From CADEEN01 sp963706685 (GTDB lineage: Bacteria; Pseudomonadota; Gammaproteobacteria; Burkholderiales; Burkholderiaceae_C), in contig CAVPMY010000010.1 in the NCBI GenBank assembly GCA_963706685.1, forward strand, positions 62,001 through 126,000: a stretch of 64,000 bases of DNA. The letters run 5' to 3'. How positions within the stretch are numbered: position 1 is the first letter of the stretch; each line of letters starts with the position of its first letter. Both the position numbers and the translations under genes were made by a program. Below the pieces are notes generated by a model. That model did not search any database, had not been told where the DNA came from, and saw only the letters and a program-made list of their open reading frames with translations. Of the stretch, positions 1 to 8,927 are shown piece after piece.

Positions 1-2009
1 AGCACCGCATCGGCAGCGCTGCGCGCAATCTGCGCGCCATGCGCCAGGGCGAAGGACACGTCGGCCTGGGCCAGCACCGGCGCATCGTTGACGCCGTCGC
101 CGACCATCGCCACCACCTCGCCCTGGGCCTGGCGCGCACGCAACAGCGCAAGCTTGCGCTCGGGCGTTGCCGCCGCCAATGCGCTGCCGATGCCCAGGCG
201 TTCGGCCAGGCGCTGCACACGGGCCGGCGTATCGCCGGAGACGAGCGTGACGGACAGCCCTTGTTGCCGCAATGCGTCCACCGCTTGCAGCGCGTCGTCG
301 GCGAGGGTCTCGTCGAATCGAAAGGCCAGTCGCGGCTCACCGGCCGGGCCGAAGCACAGCGCGGTATCGGTATGCGCCGCATCGGCAGCGCCGAGCCAGT
401 TTGCCGATCCGAGGCGCCAGCGCCGGCCCTGCGCATCGAGCGCCTCGATGCCGCAGCCCGGTACTTCACGCACGTCGCGCCAGGTCTCGGCACCGAGGTT
501 CGGATGGGCCGCCACGAGTGCCCGTGACAAGGGATGGCTGGACCACGCGGCCAGCGACACGGCCTGTCGGGTCAGTGCGCTCAACGCAGCCGCGTCGCCC
601 TGCACGCCGAGCGCATGGGCACTGCGAAACAGCGGTGTCGCTGCGCTCACCGTGCCGGTCTTGTCGAGCATCACATGCTGCACGCGGGCCAGTGTCTCGA
701 GCGCCTCGACACGGCGCAGCAGCACGCCGCGCCGGGCCAGCGCCGAGGTTGCCGAGAGCAGCGCCGACGGCGCGGCCAGCGACAGCGCACAGGGACAGGT
801 GACGATCAGCACCGAAACCGCGATCCAGACCGCGCGCGACGGCTCGATCTGCGACCACACCAGCGCGGCCCCCAACGCCAGCAGCAGCACGACGGCCAGG
901 AACGGGCCAGCCATGCGATCGGCTACGCGAACGGCCTCGGGCCGGCGCGTCAATGCCTCGCGCATCAGCGCCGCGATCTGCTCGTAGCGCGTGTCGGCGC
1001 CGACGCGCTCGACGCGCTGCACCACCGGTGCACCCAGGTTCACGCTGCCGGCCACGGCCAGCGCGCCGATCGCCTTGTCCACCGGCCGCGACTCGCCGGT
1101 GAGCAGCGACTCGTCGACGCTGGTGCGTCCGGTGTCGATGACGCCGTCGGCCGCAAAGGCCTCGCCCATCGGTACGCGCACGCGGTCACCGGGCACAAGA
1201 CGTTCGGCGCTCACCGCCTCGATCTCGCCGTCGGCACGCAAACGCCACGCCCTGCGCGCCGGCGCCAGCGCGAGCCGTTCGATCGCCTCCAGGGCACGGT
1301 GCCGCGCGCGCAGTTCCAGCCAGCGGCCGGCGAGCAGGAAGCTGACGAACATCGTCACCGAATCGAAGTACACCTCGTCGCCGAACACGCCACCGGGATC
1401 GAACGCCGCGCCGCTGGAGGCCACGAACGCCACGGCGACGCCGAGCGCCACCGGCACGTCCATGCCCAGGCGTCGCGAACGCAGCGCTTTCCAGGCCGAG
1501 GTGAAGAACGGTGTCGCCGAAAACAGCATCACCGGCAGCGTCAGCATCCACGCCGAGCGCTGCAGCAGTTGCCGCAGGTCGCTGGCCAACGTGCCGGTGT
1601 CCGCCACATAGACGGGAACGGCCAGCATCATCACCTGCATGGCACAGAAGGCCGCCACGAACAGCCGCCACAACAGTTGCTGCTGCTCGGCGCGGCGCAA
1701 TGTGCGTGCCGCGGCAGCGGTGTCCGGCAGCGCGCCATAACCCGCGTCGCGCACCGCATCGACCAATGCCGAGGCCCGCGTGTGCGCCGGCTGCCAGCGC
1801 ACGGTGGCGCGCGATGCGGCGTAGTGAACCTGCGCCGTCAGCACGCCGGGCACCGCCAACAGCGCCGCTTCGATCAGCGCCGCGCAGGCCGCACAGTGCA
1901 GGCCCGACAGATGCAGCGACGATTCGGCGACTGAACGATCGCTCTCGAAGCGCGTGAAGCGCGCCGCCTCCAGCGGATCGTCGAGCAATGTGCTCGCACT
2001 GGCCGTCAC
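1..2009 (-). CDS. ccoI: Heavy-metal (Cu) P-type ATPase, CcoI/FixI type, 3' end cut by window edge
   Basis: About 669 residues are visible and the C-terminus lies beyond the window. The chosen start is a GTG at 2009, overlapping the stop of the upstream gene (GTGA). Near residue 40 there is a heavy-metal-associated domain with the metal motif GLHCAACAALIE. Further on come the membrane metal-site motif CPC (residues 405-407), the phosphorylation motif DKTGT (Asp near 449) and the hinge motif GDGVNDAPVLAQADVSFALA at the window edge. CAAC followed by CPC and SLAAPSALLSATSAL resembles the CcoI/FixI subfamily, which exports copper for assembly of cbb3 oxidase. No cco genes are in the window, so the cbb3 link is inference; a general copper exporter is the alternative. 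Translational coupling to the carbamoyltransferase-like gene is likely. Confidence 0.9.
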   Translation of the reverse strand, partial: MTASASTLLDDPLEAARFTRFESDRSVAESSLHLSGLHCAACAALIEAALLAVPGVLTAQVHYAASRATVRWQPAHTRASALVDAVRDAGYGALPDTAAAARTLRRAEQQQLLWRLFVAAFCAMQVMMLAVPVYVADTGTLASDLRQLLQRSAWMLTLPVMLFSATPFFTSAWKALRSRRLGMDVPVALGVAVAFVASSGAAFDPGGVFGDEVYFDSVTMFVSFLLAGRWLELRARHRALEAIERLALAPARRAWRLRADGEIEAVSAERLVPGDRVRVPMGEAFAADGVIDTGRTSVDESLLTGESRPVDKAIGALAVAGSVNLGAPVVQRVERVGADTRYEQIAALMREALTRRPEAVRVADRMAGPFLAVVLLLALGAALVWSQIEPSRAVWIAVSVLIVTCPCALSLAAPSALLSATSALARRGVLLRRVEALETLARVQHVMLDKTGTVSAATPLFRSAHALGVQGDAAALSALTRQAVSLAAWSSHPLSRALVAAHPNLGAETWRDVREVPGCGIEALDAQGRRWRLGSANWLGAADAAHTDTALCFGPAGEPRLAFRFDETLADDALQAVDALRQQGLSVTLVSGDTPARVQRLAERLGIGSALAAATPERKLALLRARQAQGEVVAMVGDGVNDAPVLAQADVSFALAHGAQIARSAADAV

Positions 2010-2509
2010 GTCATGCCGCCCAGCAGCACCGCCTGCAGCAAGGCGCGCCGGTCGTCGTCATCCGGCGCGCGGCCGCTGTCGGCCACCTCGGGCAACAGCG
2101 CATAGAGCGGATGGTCGTCGCGCGCCACGCCGTCGAACACCGGCACGCCCAGTTGCGTTCGCAGGCGCTGCGCAAAGCCGTTGGGCAGCTCTTCGCAATC
2201 AACGGCGTCGTAGAGGTTCTCGAGCAGACGGGCCGTCTGGGCGGCCATCGGCGGCTCGTCGCGCAACCAGACAGGTGTTGCCGTGATGTGGGCCACCCTT
2301 GCGCCCAGCGCCGATGCGGCGGCGTCGAAGCGGCGCGCGCACTCGCCGTCGGGCTCGGCGCACAGCAAGGCGATGTTCTTGCCGCGCAACCGCGCCCCGA
2401 CGTCCGCAGCGCCAAGCTTCAAGGCGCGGGCTGAATCGACCAGGGCGCGCGCATCGGCAGCATCGATCTCGGCCGAGGCCAGCAAACGGCGTTGGAAGGT
2501 CGGGCTCAC
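2006..2509 (-). CDS. Stand-alone carbamoyltransferase-like N-terminal domain, catalytic loop lost
   Basis: About 167 residues from a GTG preceded by GAGG; a TTG at 2524 is an alternative start. The sequence lines up with the carbamoyl-phosphate-binding half of ornithine carbamoyltransferase, including the intact one at 22697-23695. LRGKNIALLCAEPDGECAR here matches LQGKNIALIFEKASTRAR there, and LGVPVFDGVARDDHP matches AHVPVFNGLTDEFHP. The Ser-Thr-Arg phosphate-binding loop is replaced by PDGEC, and the whole ornithine-binding half is absent, so enzymatic activity is unlikely. The gene overlaps the P-type ATPase start by 4 bases and has a Crp/Fnr-like box about 42 bases upstream of the GTG. Its function is unknown; a ligand-binding or adaptor role linked to the ATPase is speculation. 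Confidence 0.72.
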   Translation of the reverse strand: MSPTFQRRLLASAEIDAADARALVDSARALKLGAADVGARLRGKNIALLCAEPDGECARRFDAAASALGARVAHITATPVWLRDEPPMAAQTARLLENLYDAVDCEELPNGFAQRLRTQLGVPVFDGVARDDHPLYALLPEVADSGRAPDDDDRRALLQAVLLGGMT

Positions 2510-2544
2510 GGGACGAATCCTCAATGCCTGGCCCGTCGCGGCCC

Positions 2545-2558
2545 TTGCGCTGCGTCAA
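2545..2558. promoter_or_regulatory. Crp/Fnr-type box TTGCG-CTGC-GTCAA
   Basis: Near-palindromic 14-mer in the divergent gap between the carbamoyltransferase-like gene and the fnr-like gene. It is centred about 42 bases upstream of the GTG at 2509, the spacing expected of a class II FNR promoter measured roughly to the gene start. It has the same form as the sites at 23769, 47381 and 53561. Identified by eye against the FNR consensus TTGAT-N4-ATCAA. Confidence 0.5.
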
Positions 2559-2668
2559 AAACGCCCCGCCTGCCTGCCGTTCACAAACCGTTCACACAGC
2601 GACACCGGCCTGTCGCACGCCATTGCACGCCGCTGCGCAGACTGCAAGCAATTTCACAGGAGACCACC

Positions 2669-3448
2669 ATGCTGAACGACACCGCTCCCGTCCTCTGCAA
2701 CGACGAAGTCTCGGCCACCCCCGTCCGCCGCGACGAGCGCAGCGAAGCGCGCCATGAAGCCAAGCGATTGGCCGAGATGCTGGCGCTGGTGGCCGAACGG
2801 GTGCCGGTGCAACGCCGCGTCGTGCACGCGGGTGAAACGATCTACCGCTGTGGCGACGACTTCACGCAGCTCTACGTGCTCAACACGGGTTGCTGCAAGA
2901 TCGTCAACAGTGCCGCCGACGGCCGCGCCCAGGTCGTGGGCCTGCAGTTCCGCGGCGACTGGCTGGGCTTCGACGGCATGGCCGGCGGCCGCTATCGCTG
3001 CGACGCCGTGGCGCTGGACACCGGCGAGATCTGGGCGTTGCGCTACGACCAGTTGCTCGCCGCCTGCGCCGCGCACCCGCCGTTGATGGCACTGCTGCAC
3101 GCCGAGATGAGCCGCGTCATCAGCCGTGACCGCGACAGCCTGATGGCCCTGACCACGCTGTCGGCCGACGCCCGCGTCGCCGAGTTCCTGCGCCTGATGG
3201 CCGACGCGCTGGCGCAGCGCGGCTTGCGCACCGACCACATCACGCTGCGCATGACACGCGCCGAGATCGGCAACTACCTGGGCATGACGCTCGAATCGGT
3301 GAGCCGGGCCCTGTCGCGACTGGCGCGCCAGCACCTGATCGGTTTTGCCGACGGCGCGCGGCGCGAAATCAACATTCCGGACGTCGATGCCCTGGTGGCC
3401 TTTGTCGGCAACGACAACGCCAGTGCTTCGAGCGCAACGTTGCAGTAG
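2669..3448 (+). CDS. Crp/Fnr-family transcriptional regulator
   Basis: 259 residues from an ATG preceded by CAGGAGACC. Residues about 45-150 form a cyclic-nucleotide-binding-type beta-roll (TIYRCGDDFTQLYVLNTG, GLQFRGDWLGFDGMAGG) that is clearly FNR-like. The C-terminal winged helix has MTRAEIGNYLGMTLESVSR, whose E-SVSR recognition helix matches FNR, which reads TTGAT half-sites. The N-terminal cysteine cluster that binds [4Fe-4S] in E. coli FNR is not present (a single Cys at residue 10), so oxygen is probably not sensed that way; a Dnr/FixK-like mode or another ligand is possible. It is divergent from the ccoI block and shares its intergenic box. A second family member lies at 62951-63775. 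Confidence 0.9.
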   Translation: MLNDTAPVLCNDEVSATPVRRDERSEARHEAKRLAEMLALVAERVPVQRRVVHAGETIYRCGDDFTQLYVLNTGCCKIVNSAADGRAQVVGLQFRGDWLGFDGMAGGRYRCDAVALDTGEIWALRYDQLLAACAAHPPLMALLHAEMSRVISRDRDSLMALTTLSADARVAEFLRLMADALAQRGLRTDHITLRMTRAEIGNYLGMTLESVSRALSRLARQHLIGFADGARREINIPDVDALVAFVGNDNASASSATLQ

Positions 3449-3494
3449 GGCCTGCGACAGACCGCGCAGCCGCGGGGACTTCTTCAGCGTCGCC

Positions 3495-5443
3495 CTAAAT
3501 CACGCGCAGCACGGCCTGCGCCAGCTGCTCACGCGTGAACGGCTTGCGCAGCAGCGGCCACTGTGGCGACGGCATCTCGCCGGCATAGCCCGACATCAGC
3601 AGCACCGGCATCGTCGGACGCAGCGCTGCGCACGCGCTCGGCCAACTGGTCACCGCGCAGGCCGTGGCCGAGCATGACATCGCTGAGCAGCAGGTCGAAG
3701 TGCGCGGCCCCATCGGCCATCGCGTCGAGTGCCGATTCGGCGTTCGAGCAGGCCATGACGCGGCAGCGCCACTGGGCGAGAAAGGCCTGCACCACGCGCA
3801 GCACCTCGGGCTCGTCTTCGACCAGCAGCACCGACAGGCCTTGCGGCACCGCCGCATCTGCACGCGCCATGTTCTGCTGCGCCGTGTCGGGCGTGTCCGG
3901 GCTCGGCAGGTACAGCGTGACCATCGTGCCCTCGCCGACGCGGCTGTCCAAGGCCACCACGCCTTTGGACTGGTGGATGAAACCATGCACCGTGGCCAGG
4001 CCCAGGCCGGTGCCGCGTCCGGCTTCCTTGGTGGTGAAGAACGGCTCGAAGGCCCGCGCCAGCACCGCGTCGCTCATGCCGATGCCGCTGTCGGTCACGC
4101 TCAAGGCGACGCCGCCATGGCCCCAGGCCGTGTTGTCGGCAGGCGTTGGCGTTTGTGCGCAGCGCACTGCAGAAAAGCGCAGCGTGCCGCCTTCGGCCAT
4201 GGCGTCGCGCGCGTTGATGGCCAGGTTGAGCAGCGCGGCTTCGAGCTGCCCGGCATCGGCCAGGCACGGCGGACAGTCGGCGGCCACATCGACCTCGATG
4301 CGGATGCGCGTATCGAGCGTGCGCCGCAACAGCGCGGCCAGCGGTTGCAGCATCGCATCGAGCTCGATGGCGCGCGGCTGCAGCACCTGCCGCCGCGAGA
4401 ACGCGAGCAGCTTGGCGGTCAGCTCGGCCCCACGGCGCGAGGCCCGCGTGGCGGCCGACACCAGGTCTTGCGCCAGCGCATCGCCGCTGATCGCGGGCAG
4501 GTCTTCGAGCACCTGCAGGTTGCCCTGGATCACCGTCAGCAGGTTGTTGAAGTCGTGCGCAATGCCGCCGGTGAGCTGACCCACGGCTTCGAGGCGCTGC
4601 GCATGCTGCAGCGCCTCTTCCGACGCCAGGCGCTGCAACACCGTGGCGACCAAGCTGGCCAGCGATTCGACAAAGCGTTCGGCATCCGCGTCGAGCGCCG
4701 CATCGGGCCCGGCGTGCACCTCCAGCGCGCCGGCGAGTGCGGCCGCGGTCGGCCACCGGCACGCTCAGGCGCTGCGCCATGCCCGGCAACGACGACGGGC
4801 CTCGCAACAGCCCACGCGAGGTGAGTTCGGGCCGCTGCGGCAGCGCCAGCGCCGCGCCGAAGGATCCGGCGCAAACGACGCGCCGGCCCTCGCGATCGAG
4901 CACGAACAGCGCCGCGGCCTGCGCATCGAGCGCCAGCGCTGCGGCGCGCGGCACCTCGCGCAGCACGGCCTGGCTGTCGCGACTGTCCACCGCCAGGTGG
5001 CCCATCTGGGCAATGCACTCGGCGTGGCGGGCGCGCCGGATCGCCTGCTTGACACGCGGGTACTCGCCGATGCCGCGGATGGCTGCGAGCACGTAGGACT
5101 GCCCGGCGGCCTGCATCGGGCTCAGCGCAATCTCGACCATGATTTCGCTGCCGTCACGCCGCCGCGCCGACAAGTCCATCTGCAGGCCCATCGGCCGCCG
5201 CGTCGGCGCGGCCTGGTAGGCACTGCGAGAGGCGCCGTGGCGCGCGCGTGCCGCGTCGGGCACCAGGGCTTCGATGTCCAGGCGCTGCAGCTCATCGATC
5301 GAGTAGCCGAGCAACGCAGCCGCGACGCTGTTGGCGCGCACGATGCGGCCAAGGTTGTCGACCAGCAACACGGCATCGGGACAGGCCTCGAACAGTGCGC
5401 CGCTGAAGGCACCGGCGTCGTCGCTGATCTGGCGCGGGCTCAC
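3495..5443 (-). CDS. Hybrid sensor histidine kinase (PAS-GAF-HisKA-HATPase-REC), two frameshifts
   Basis: Reading needs two frame changes, near 4740 (extra G in CGCGGCCGC) and near 3625. Domains in order: a PAS domain (FEACPDAVLLVDNLGRIVRA), a GAF-like region, a HisKA with phospho-acceptor motif GGIAHDFNNLLT, an HATPase with GTGLGLATVHGF, and a receiver domain (VLLVEDEPEVLRVV, LLSDVMLGHG, then LLMSGYAG and RKPFTREQLAQAV after the second shift). Every domain is intact across the breaks, so sequence error is more likely than decay. The GTG start overlaps the stop of the response regulator by 4 bases, so the two are co-transcribed. With no transmembrane segment seen, it is predicted cytoplasmic. 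The signal is unknown; the neighbours suggest redox or oxygen. Confidence 0.82.
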
Positions 5444-6186
5444 CGGGGTTCCACCGGTACGGCCAACAGATAGCCGGCGCCGCGCACCGACTTGATGATC
5501 ACCCTACCCGTCGGCGCGTCGCCTTCGAGCTTGCGCCGCAGGCGACCCACCTGGACGTCGATCGTGCGATCGAACGGCCCGGCCTCTCGGCCCCGCGTCG
5601 CCTCGAGCAGGAAATCCCGGGACAACACACGCCCGGCGTGGCGGCACAGCGTCACCAGCAGGTCGAACTCGCCGCCGGTCAGCCCTACCTCGCGGCCGTC
5701 GGCATCGGCGACACGGCGCGCGGCCAGCTCGAGCGTGAACTGCGCGAACCGAAAGCCCGCGCTGATGGCCGGCGCGGCGGCCGGCGTTGTTGCCGCCACC
5801 ACGGGCTCGAGCCGCCGCAACACAGCCTTGATGCGCGCCAGCAACTCGCGCAGATCGAACGGCTTGGTCACGTAGTCGTCGGCACCGACCTCCAGGCCGA
5901 CCACCTTGTCCACCGCGTCGCCGCGGCCGCTGACGATGACCAGTCCACAGCGGTGGTGCTCGCGCAACTGGCGCGCAATCGCAAAACCGTCCTCGCCCGG
6001 CAGGCCCAGATCGAGCAGCACCAGCGCCGGCGGGTCGGTCTGCATCAGCGCCTCCAAGTCGGCGCCACGGTGAGACTGCGAGACACGAAAGCCCTGCGCG
6101 CCGAGGTAGCGCGCAATCAGTTGCGTGATGTCGGGTTCGTCGTCGAGAACGGCAATGTGCGTCGTGGTCACGCCGCGATTGTGCAC
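5440..6186 (-). CDS. OmpR-family response regulator
   Basis: 248 residues; a GTG at 6171 (VTTTHIAVLDDEPD) is a plausible shorter start. The receiver domain has the acidic pocket VLDDEPD, the phospho-accepting Asp in VLLDLGLPGEDG and the conserved Lys in DDYVTKPFDLRELL. An Ala/Pro-rich linker leads to an OmpR-type winged helix (residues about 150-245) ending VQVGRLRRKLEGD...VRGAGYLLAVPV, typical of DNA-binding response regulators. It is the first gene of the pair, with the hybrid kinase overlapping its stop. Target genes are not evident. Confidence 0.92.
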   Translation of the reverse strand: MHNRGVTTTHIAVLDDEPDITQLIARYLGAQGFRVSQSHRGADLEALMQTDPPALVLLDLGLPGEDGFAIARQLREHHRCGLVIVSGRGDAVDKVVGLEVGADDYVTKPFDLRELLARIKAVLRRLEPVVAATTPAAAPAISAGFRFAQFTLELAARRVADADGREVGLTGGEFDLLVTLCRHAGRVLSRDFLLEATRGREAGPFDRTIDVQVGRLRRKLEGDAPTGRVIIKSVRGAGYLLAVPVEPR

Positions 6187-6254
6187 AACCGCGGTCGCCG
6201 GTCCGGCCGGCGGTGCGTGGTGTCTCGGCGCGCCGAACGCGCCGCGATGGGCCG

Positions 6255-6428
6255 TCAGGCAGCCTGGGCAGTCGCCCGGGCCTTGCGCGCCACGCGACGC
6301 GCGGCGTTCGAGGTCTTGGTGGCGGTCTGCGCGACGGCCTTGCTCACCCGCTTGGCGGCCGTCTTGGGGACGCGCCCGACGCGCCGCGCGTTGACGGCCG
6401 AGGCAACGCCCTCGGTTTCAGTGGGCAC
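6255..6428 (-). CDS. Small Ala/Lys/Arg-rich basic protein, histone H1-like tail
   Basis: 57 residues from a GTG that overlaps the end of the flavodoxin gene; an in-frame ATG at 6494 would lengthen it inside that gene. The composition is almost entirely Ala, Lys, Arg, Thr and Val, with repeats such as KTAAKRVSKAVAQTATKTS and ARRVARKARATAQ. This resembles the tails of bacterial H1-like or AlgP-like nucleoid proteins. It fills most of an otherwise empty 231-base gap between the flavodoxin gene and the response regulator. Low complexity in GC-rich DNA makes a chance reading frame possible; the gap position and stop-start overlap favour a gene. Confidence 0.42.
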   Translation of the reverse strand: MPTETEGVASAVNARRVGRVPKTAAKRVSKAVAQTATKTSNAARRVARKARATAQAA

Positions 6429-6969
6429 GCTGCTTTGCAGCCTCGAGAAAGCCATCGACGAACGCTTCGACGTCGGTCCAGTCGGTGTACTCATGGTCCT
6501 GCGCGGTGTCCTGCGCCCCGGGCAGGTTCTTGTGCAGCAGGCGCTCGACCATGCGTTTGAAGAAGTCGTAGCGCGTGTACTTCAAAGCACCGGCGACAAG
6601 GTGCACACGCAGCGGCGTGAGGCCGCTGTGCGCGACGAACTCGTCTGCGCTGTGCTGCGCGTGCGCCAACCCGCCTGCACTGTCGTGCACCGCGGCCATG
6701 CTGACCGAGAAGAACGCCGTCGGCATGGCGTTGAGCCAGGCCAGGTTGGCCTTGACAAAATGCACCAGCGTGCTCTGGTGCCGGTCGAAGTGCACCGAGC
6801 CGCCGACGAATGCCGCCTGGTAGCTGGCGCCGACCTCCTGCGCGGCCGGTGTGGCGACATCGACGACATCGACGCGGTGGCCGCGGATGCGCAGGCGCTC
6901 GGCGATAAACTCGGCCACCTTGCGTGTCTGGCCTTCGGTGGTGGCGTAGGCTACGAGGATCGATTGCAT
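6418..6969 (-). CDS. hemG: Flavodoxin-domain protein, HemG-like protoporphyrinogen oxidase
   Basis: 183 residues from the ATG at 6969. The N-terminus ILVAYATTEGQTRKVAEFIA is the FMN phosphate-binding loop of the flavodoxin fold in its HemG form (T/S-x-E-G-Q-T). The central GGSVHFDRHQSTLVHFVK and the C-terminal RYDFFKRMVER also fit the HemG/flavodoxin-5 family. HemG oxidises protoporphyrinogen IX without oxygen by passing electrons to the quinone pool, which suits a gene with a Crp/Fnr-like box about 80 bases upstream. Bacteria often carry extra HemG-like flavodoxins not devoted to haem, so the exact substrate is uncertain. Confidence 0.75.
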   Translation of the reverse strand: MQSILVAYATTEGQTRKVAEFIAERLRIRGHRVDVVDVATPAAQEVGASYQAAFVGGSVHFDRHQSTLVHFVKANLAWLNAMPTAFFSVSMAAVHDSAGGLAHAQHSADEFVAHSGLTPLRVHLVAGALKYTRYDFFKRMVERLLHKNLPGAQDTAQDHEYTDWTDVEAFVDGFLEAAKQRAH

Positions 6970-7043
6970 CGTGGCATCGTCTCGCAGTGGCGCCTGCAGC
7001 CGATTGAGGCGAGTCAACGCGCGGCGACCACGGCCTGAATTCC

Positions 7044-7057
7044 TTGGGCTGAATCAA
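7044..7057. promoter_or_regulatory. Crp/Fnr-type box TTGGG-CTGA-ATCAA
   Basis: Lies in the 122-base divergent gap between hemG and phaC, centred about 42 bases upstream of the phaC ATG and about 80 upstream of the hemG ATG. The right half is a perfect ATCAA and the left half matches three of five positions. It could serve either gene. Confidence 0.42.
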
Positions 7058-7091
7058 GCGCCATTGCCGACCACCCCCGCAGACTCGAGGC

Positions 7092-8849
7092 ATGAACCAC
7101 GAATTGCCCACGCAGCGCCTGGACCGGCAACTGCATGCTGCCGCCGCGCCCTACACGCGAGGCCTGTCGCCCGTGTCTCTGTCGCTGGCCTGGGCCGATT
7201 GGGCGTGGCATCTCGCGCTGTCGCCCGGGCGGCAGATGGAGCTGGCGGCCCTGGCCACGCAATTGGCGCGCGACAGCGCGCGCGTGGCCCTGGGTGGCAC
7301 GTCAGGCGCCGAAGACGACACCCCGGTCGGCCCCGCCGACGACGACCCGCGCTTTCGCCACCCGGCGTGGACACAATGGCCGTTCAACGTGCTGCGCCAC
7401 GGTTTTCGCAACCAGGAGGCGTTCTGGCGCGAGGCCGCGCAGATGCGCGGCATGGCCGCGCACCATGCCCAGGAGACGCAGTTCTTTGCCCGCCAGTGGC
7501 TGGGCATGATGACGCCGGCCAATTGGCTGCCGACCAATCCGGTCGTGCTGCAGGACGTGGTCGACAGCGGCGGCACGCACCTCATCCAAGGCGCCATGAA
7601 CTGGTGGCGCGACGTCACCGGCCTGCCCGATCCGGCGGTGCAGGAGCAGGCGGCGCGTTACGCCGTCGGCCGCGACGTCGCCGTGACGCCGGGCAAGGTG
7701 GTCTGGCGCAACCGGTTGATCGAACTCTTGCGCTACACACCACAGACCCAGACCGTGCACCCGGAGCCGGTGCTCATCGTGCCGTCGTGGATCATGAAGT
7801 ACTACATCCTCGACCTGTCGCCGCACAACTCGCTGGTGCGATTTCTGGTGCAGCAGGGCCACACGGTGTACATGCTGTCGTGGCGCAACCCGGACGCGAG
7901 CGACCACGAGCTGTCGATGGACGACTACCTGAATCTCGGCGTGTTCGATGCGCTGCGAGCTGTTGGTGAGTTCGAAGGCAAGCTGCGTGGTCAGACACAG
8001 CCGCTGCACGCGATGGGCTACTGCCTCGGCGGCACGCTGCTGGCGATTGCCGCGGCGGCGATCGCGCGCCACGGGGGCTGCGTGCAGGCCAAGGACGTGC
8101 CGCCGCTGCGTTCAGTGACCTTGCTCGCGGCGCAGACCGATTTCTCCGAACCCGGCGAGTTGGGCCTGTTCATCGATGAGAGTCAGGTCGGCTACCTGGA
8201 CGAGATCACGCGCGGCCAGGGCTACCTTTCGGGCTCGCAGATGGCCGGCTCGTTCCAGTTCCTGCACTCGCGCGATCTGGTGTGGACGCGGCGCATGCGC
8301 GAGTACCTGATGGGCGAGCGCGAGCAGCGCACCGACCTGATGGCCTGGAACGCCGACACCACGCGGCTGCCGGCACGCATGCACCACGAGTACCTGTCGG
8401 CGCTGTACCTGCACAACGCACTGGCGACGAGCAATTACCGCGTCGACGACCGCGCCGTCTCGCTGGCCGACGTGCGGCTGCCGGTGTTCCTGGTCGGCAC
8501 CGAGCGCGACCACATCTCGCCGTGGCGCTCGGTCTACAAGCTGCATCACCTGTGCGACAGCGAGATCACCTTCGTGCTGGCCTCCGGCGGTCACAACGCG
8601 GGCATCGTCAGCGAGCCGGGACATGCCAACCGCCACTACCAGATCGCCTGCCGCGCCGAGCACAGCCCCTGGCTGGACCACGAGGCGTGGCAGCAGCGGG
8701 CGCCGCGGCATGAGGGCAGTTGGTGGCCGGCCTGGCACCAATGGCTGCAGGCCTACTCGAAAAAGCGTGTGGCAGCCCGACCGATGCCTGCGCAGGCCGC
8801 GTTGGGCGATGCGCCGGGCGAGTACGTGATGAAGCGCTACGCGGATTGA
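7092..8849 (+). CDS. phaC: Poly(3-hydroxyalkanoate) synthase, class I-like
   Basis: 585 residues, normal for class I PhaC. It polymerises (R)-3-hydroxyacyl-CoA into storage polyester at granule surfaces. The lipase-like box GYCLGGT supplies the nucleophilic Cys (residue 311); the catalytic Asp is in GTERDHISPW and the His in SGGHNAGIVSEPG. The conserved PSWIMKYYILDLSPHNSLVRF and SWRNPD motifs of the family are present. No phaA, phaB or phasin gene is adjacent, so this is likely an additional stand-alone synthase. The Crp/Fnr-like box upstream suggests induction at low oxygen. Confidence 0.95.
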   Translation: MNHELPTQRLDRQLHAAAAPYTRGLSPVSLSLAWADWAWHLALSPGRQMELAALATQLARDSARVALGGTSGAEDDTPVGPADDDPRFRHPAWTQWPFNVLRHGFRNQEAFWREAAQMRGMAAHHAQETQFFARQWLGMMTPANWLPTNPVVLQDVVDSGGTHLIQGAMNWWRDVTGLPDPAVQEQAARYAVGRDVAVTPGKVVWRNRLIELLRYTPQTQTVHPEPVLIVPSWIMKYYILDLSPHNSLVRFLVQQGHTVYMLSWRNPDASDHELSMDDYLNLGVFDALRAVGEFEGKLRGQTQPLHAMGYCLGGTLLAIAAAAIARHGGCVQAKDVPPLRSVTLLAAQTDFSEPGELGLFIDESQVGYLDEITRGQGYLSGSQMAGSFQFLHSRDLVWTRRMREYLMGEREQRTDLMAWNADTTRLPARMHHEYLSALYLHNALATSNYRVDDRAVSLADVRLPVFLVGTERDHISPWRSVYKLHHLCDSEITFVLASGGHNAGIVSEPGHANRHYQIACRAEHSPWLDHEAWQQRAPRHEGSWWPAWHQWLQAYSKKRVAARPMPAQAALGDAPGEYVMKRYAD

Positions 8850-8927
8850 ACGACGCCAGGACAGCGCCGCTGCCTGCGGCCGTACCTTGGGTGTCAGCGT
8901 GCTCGCCGCCGGCGTTATCGAACGGGT

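Noticed and set aside
534..1934. Long plus-strand open frame (466 codons) opposite the P-type ATPase
   Set aside because: It is the antisense shadow of the ATPase, low complexity (Arg/Gln/His-rich) and without any family motif; the minus strand carries all P-type ATPase signatures.
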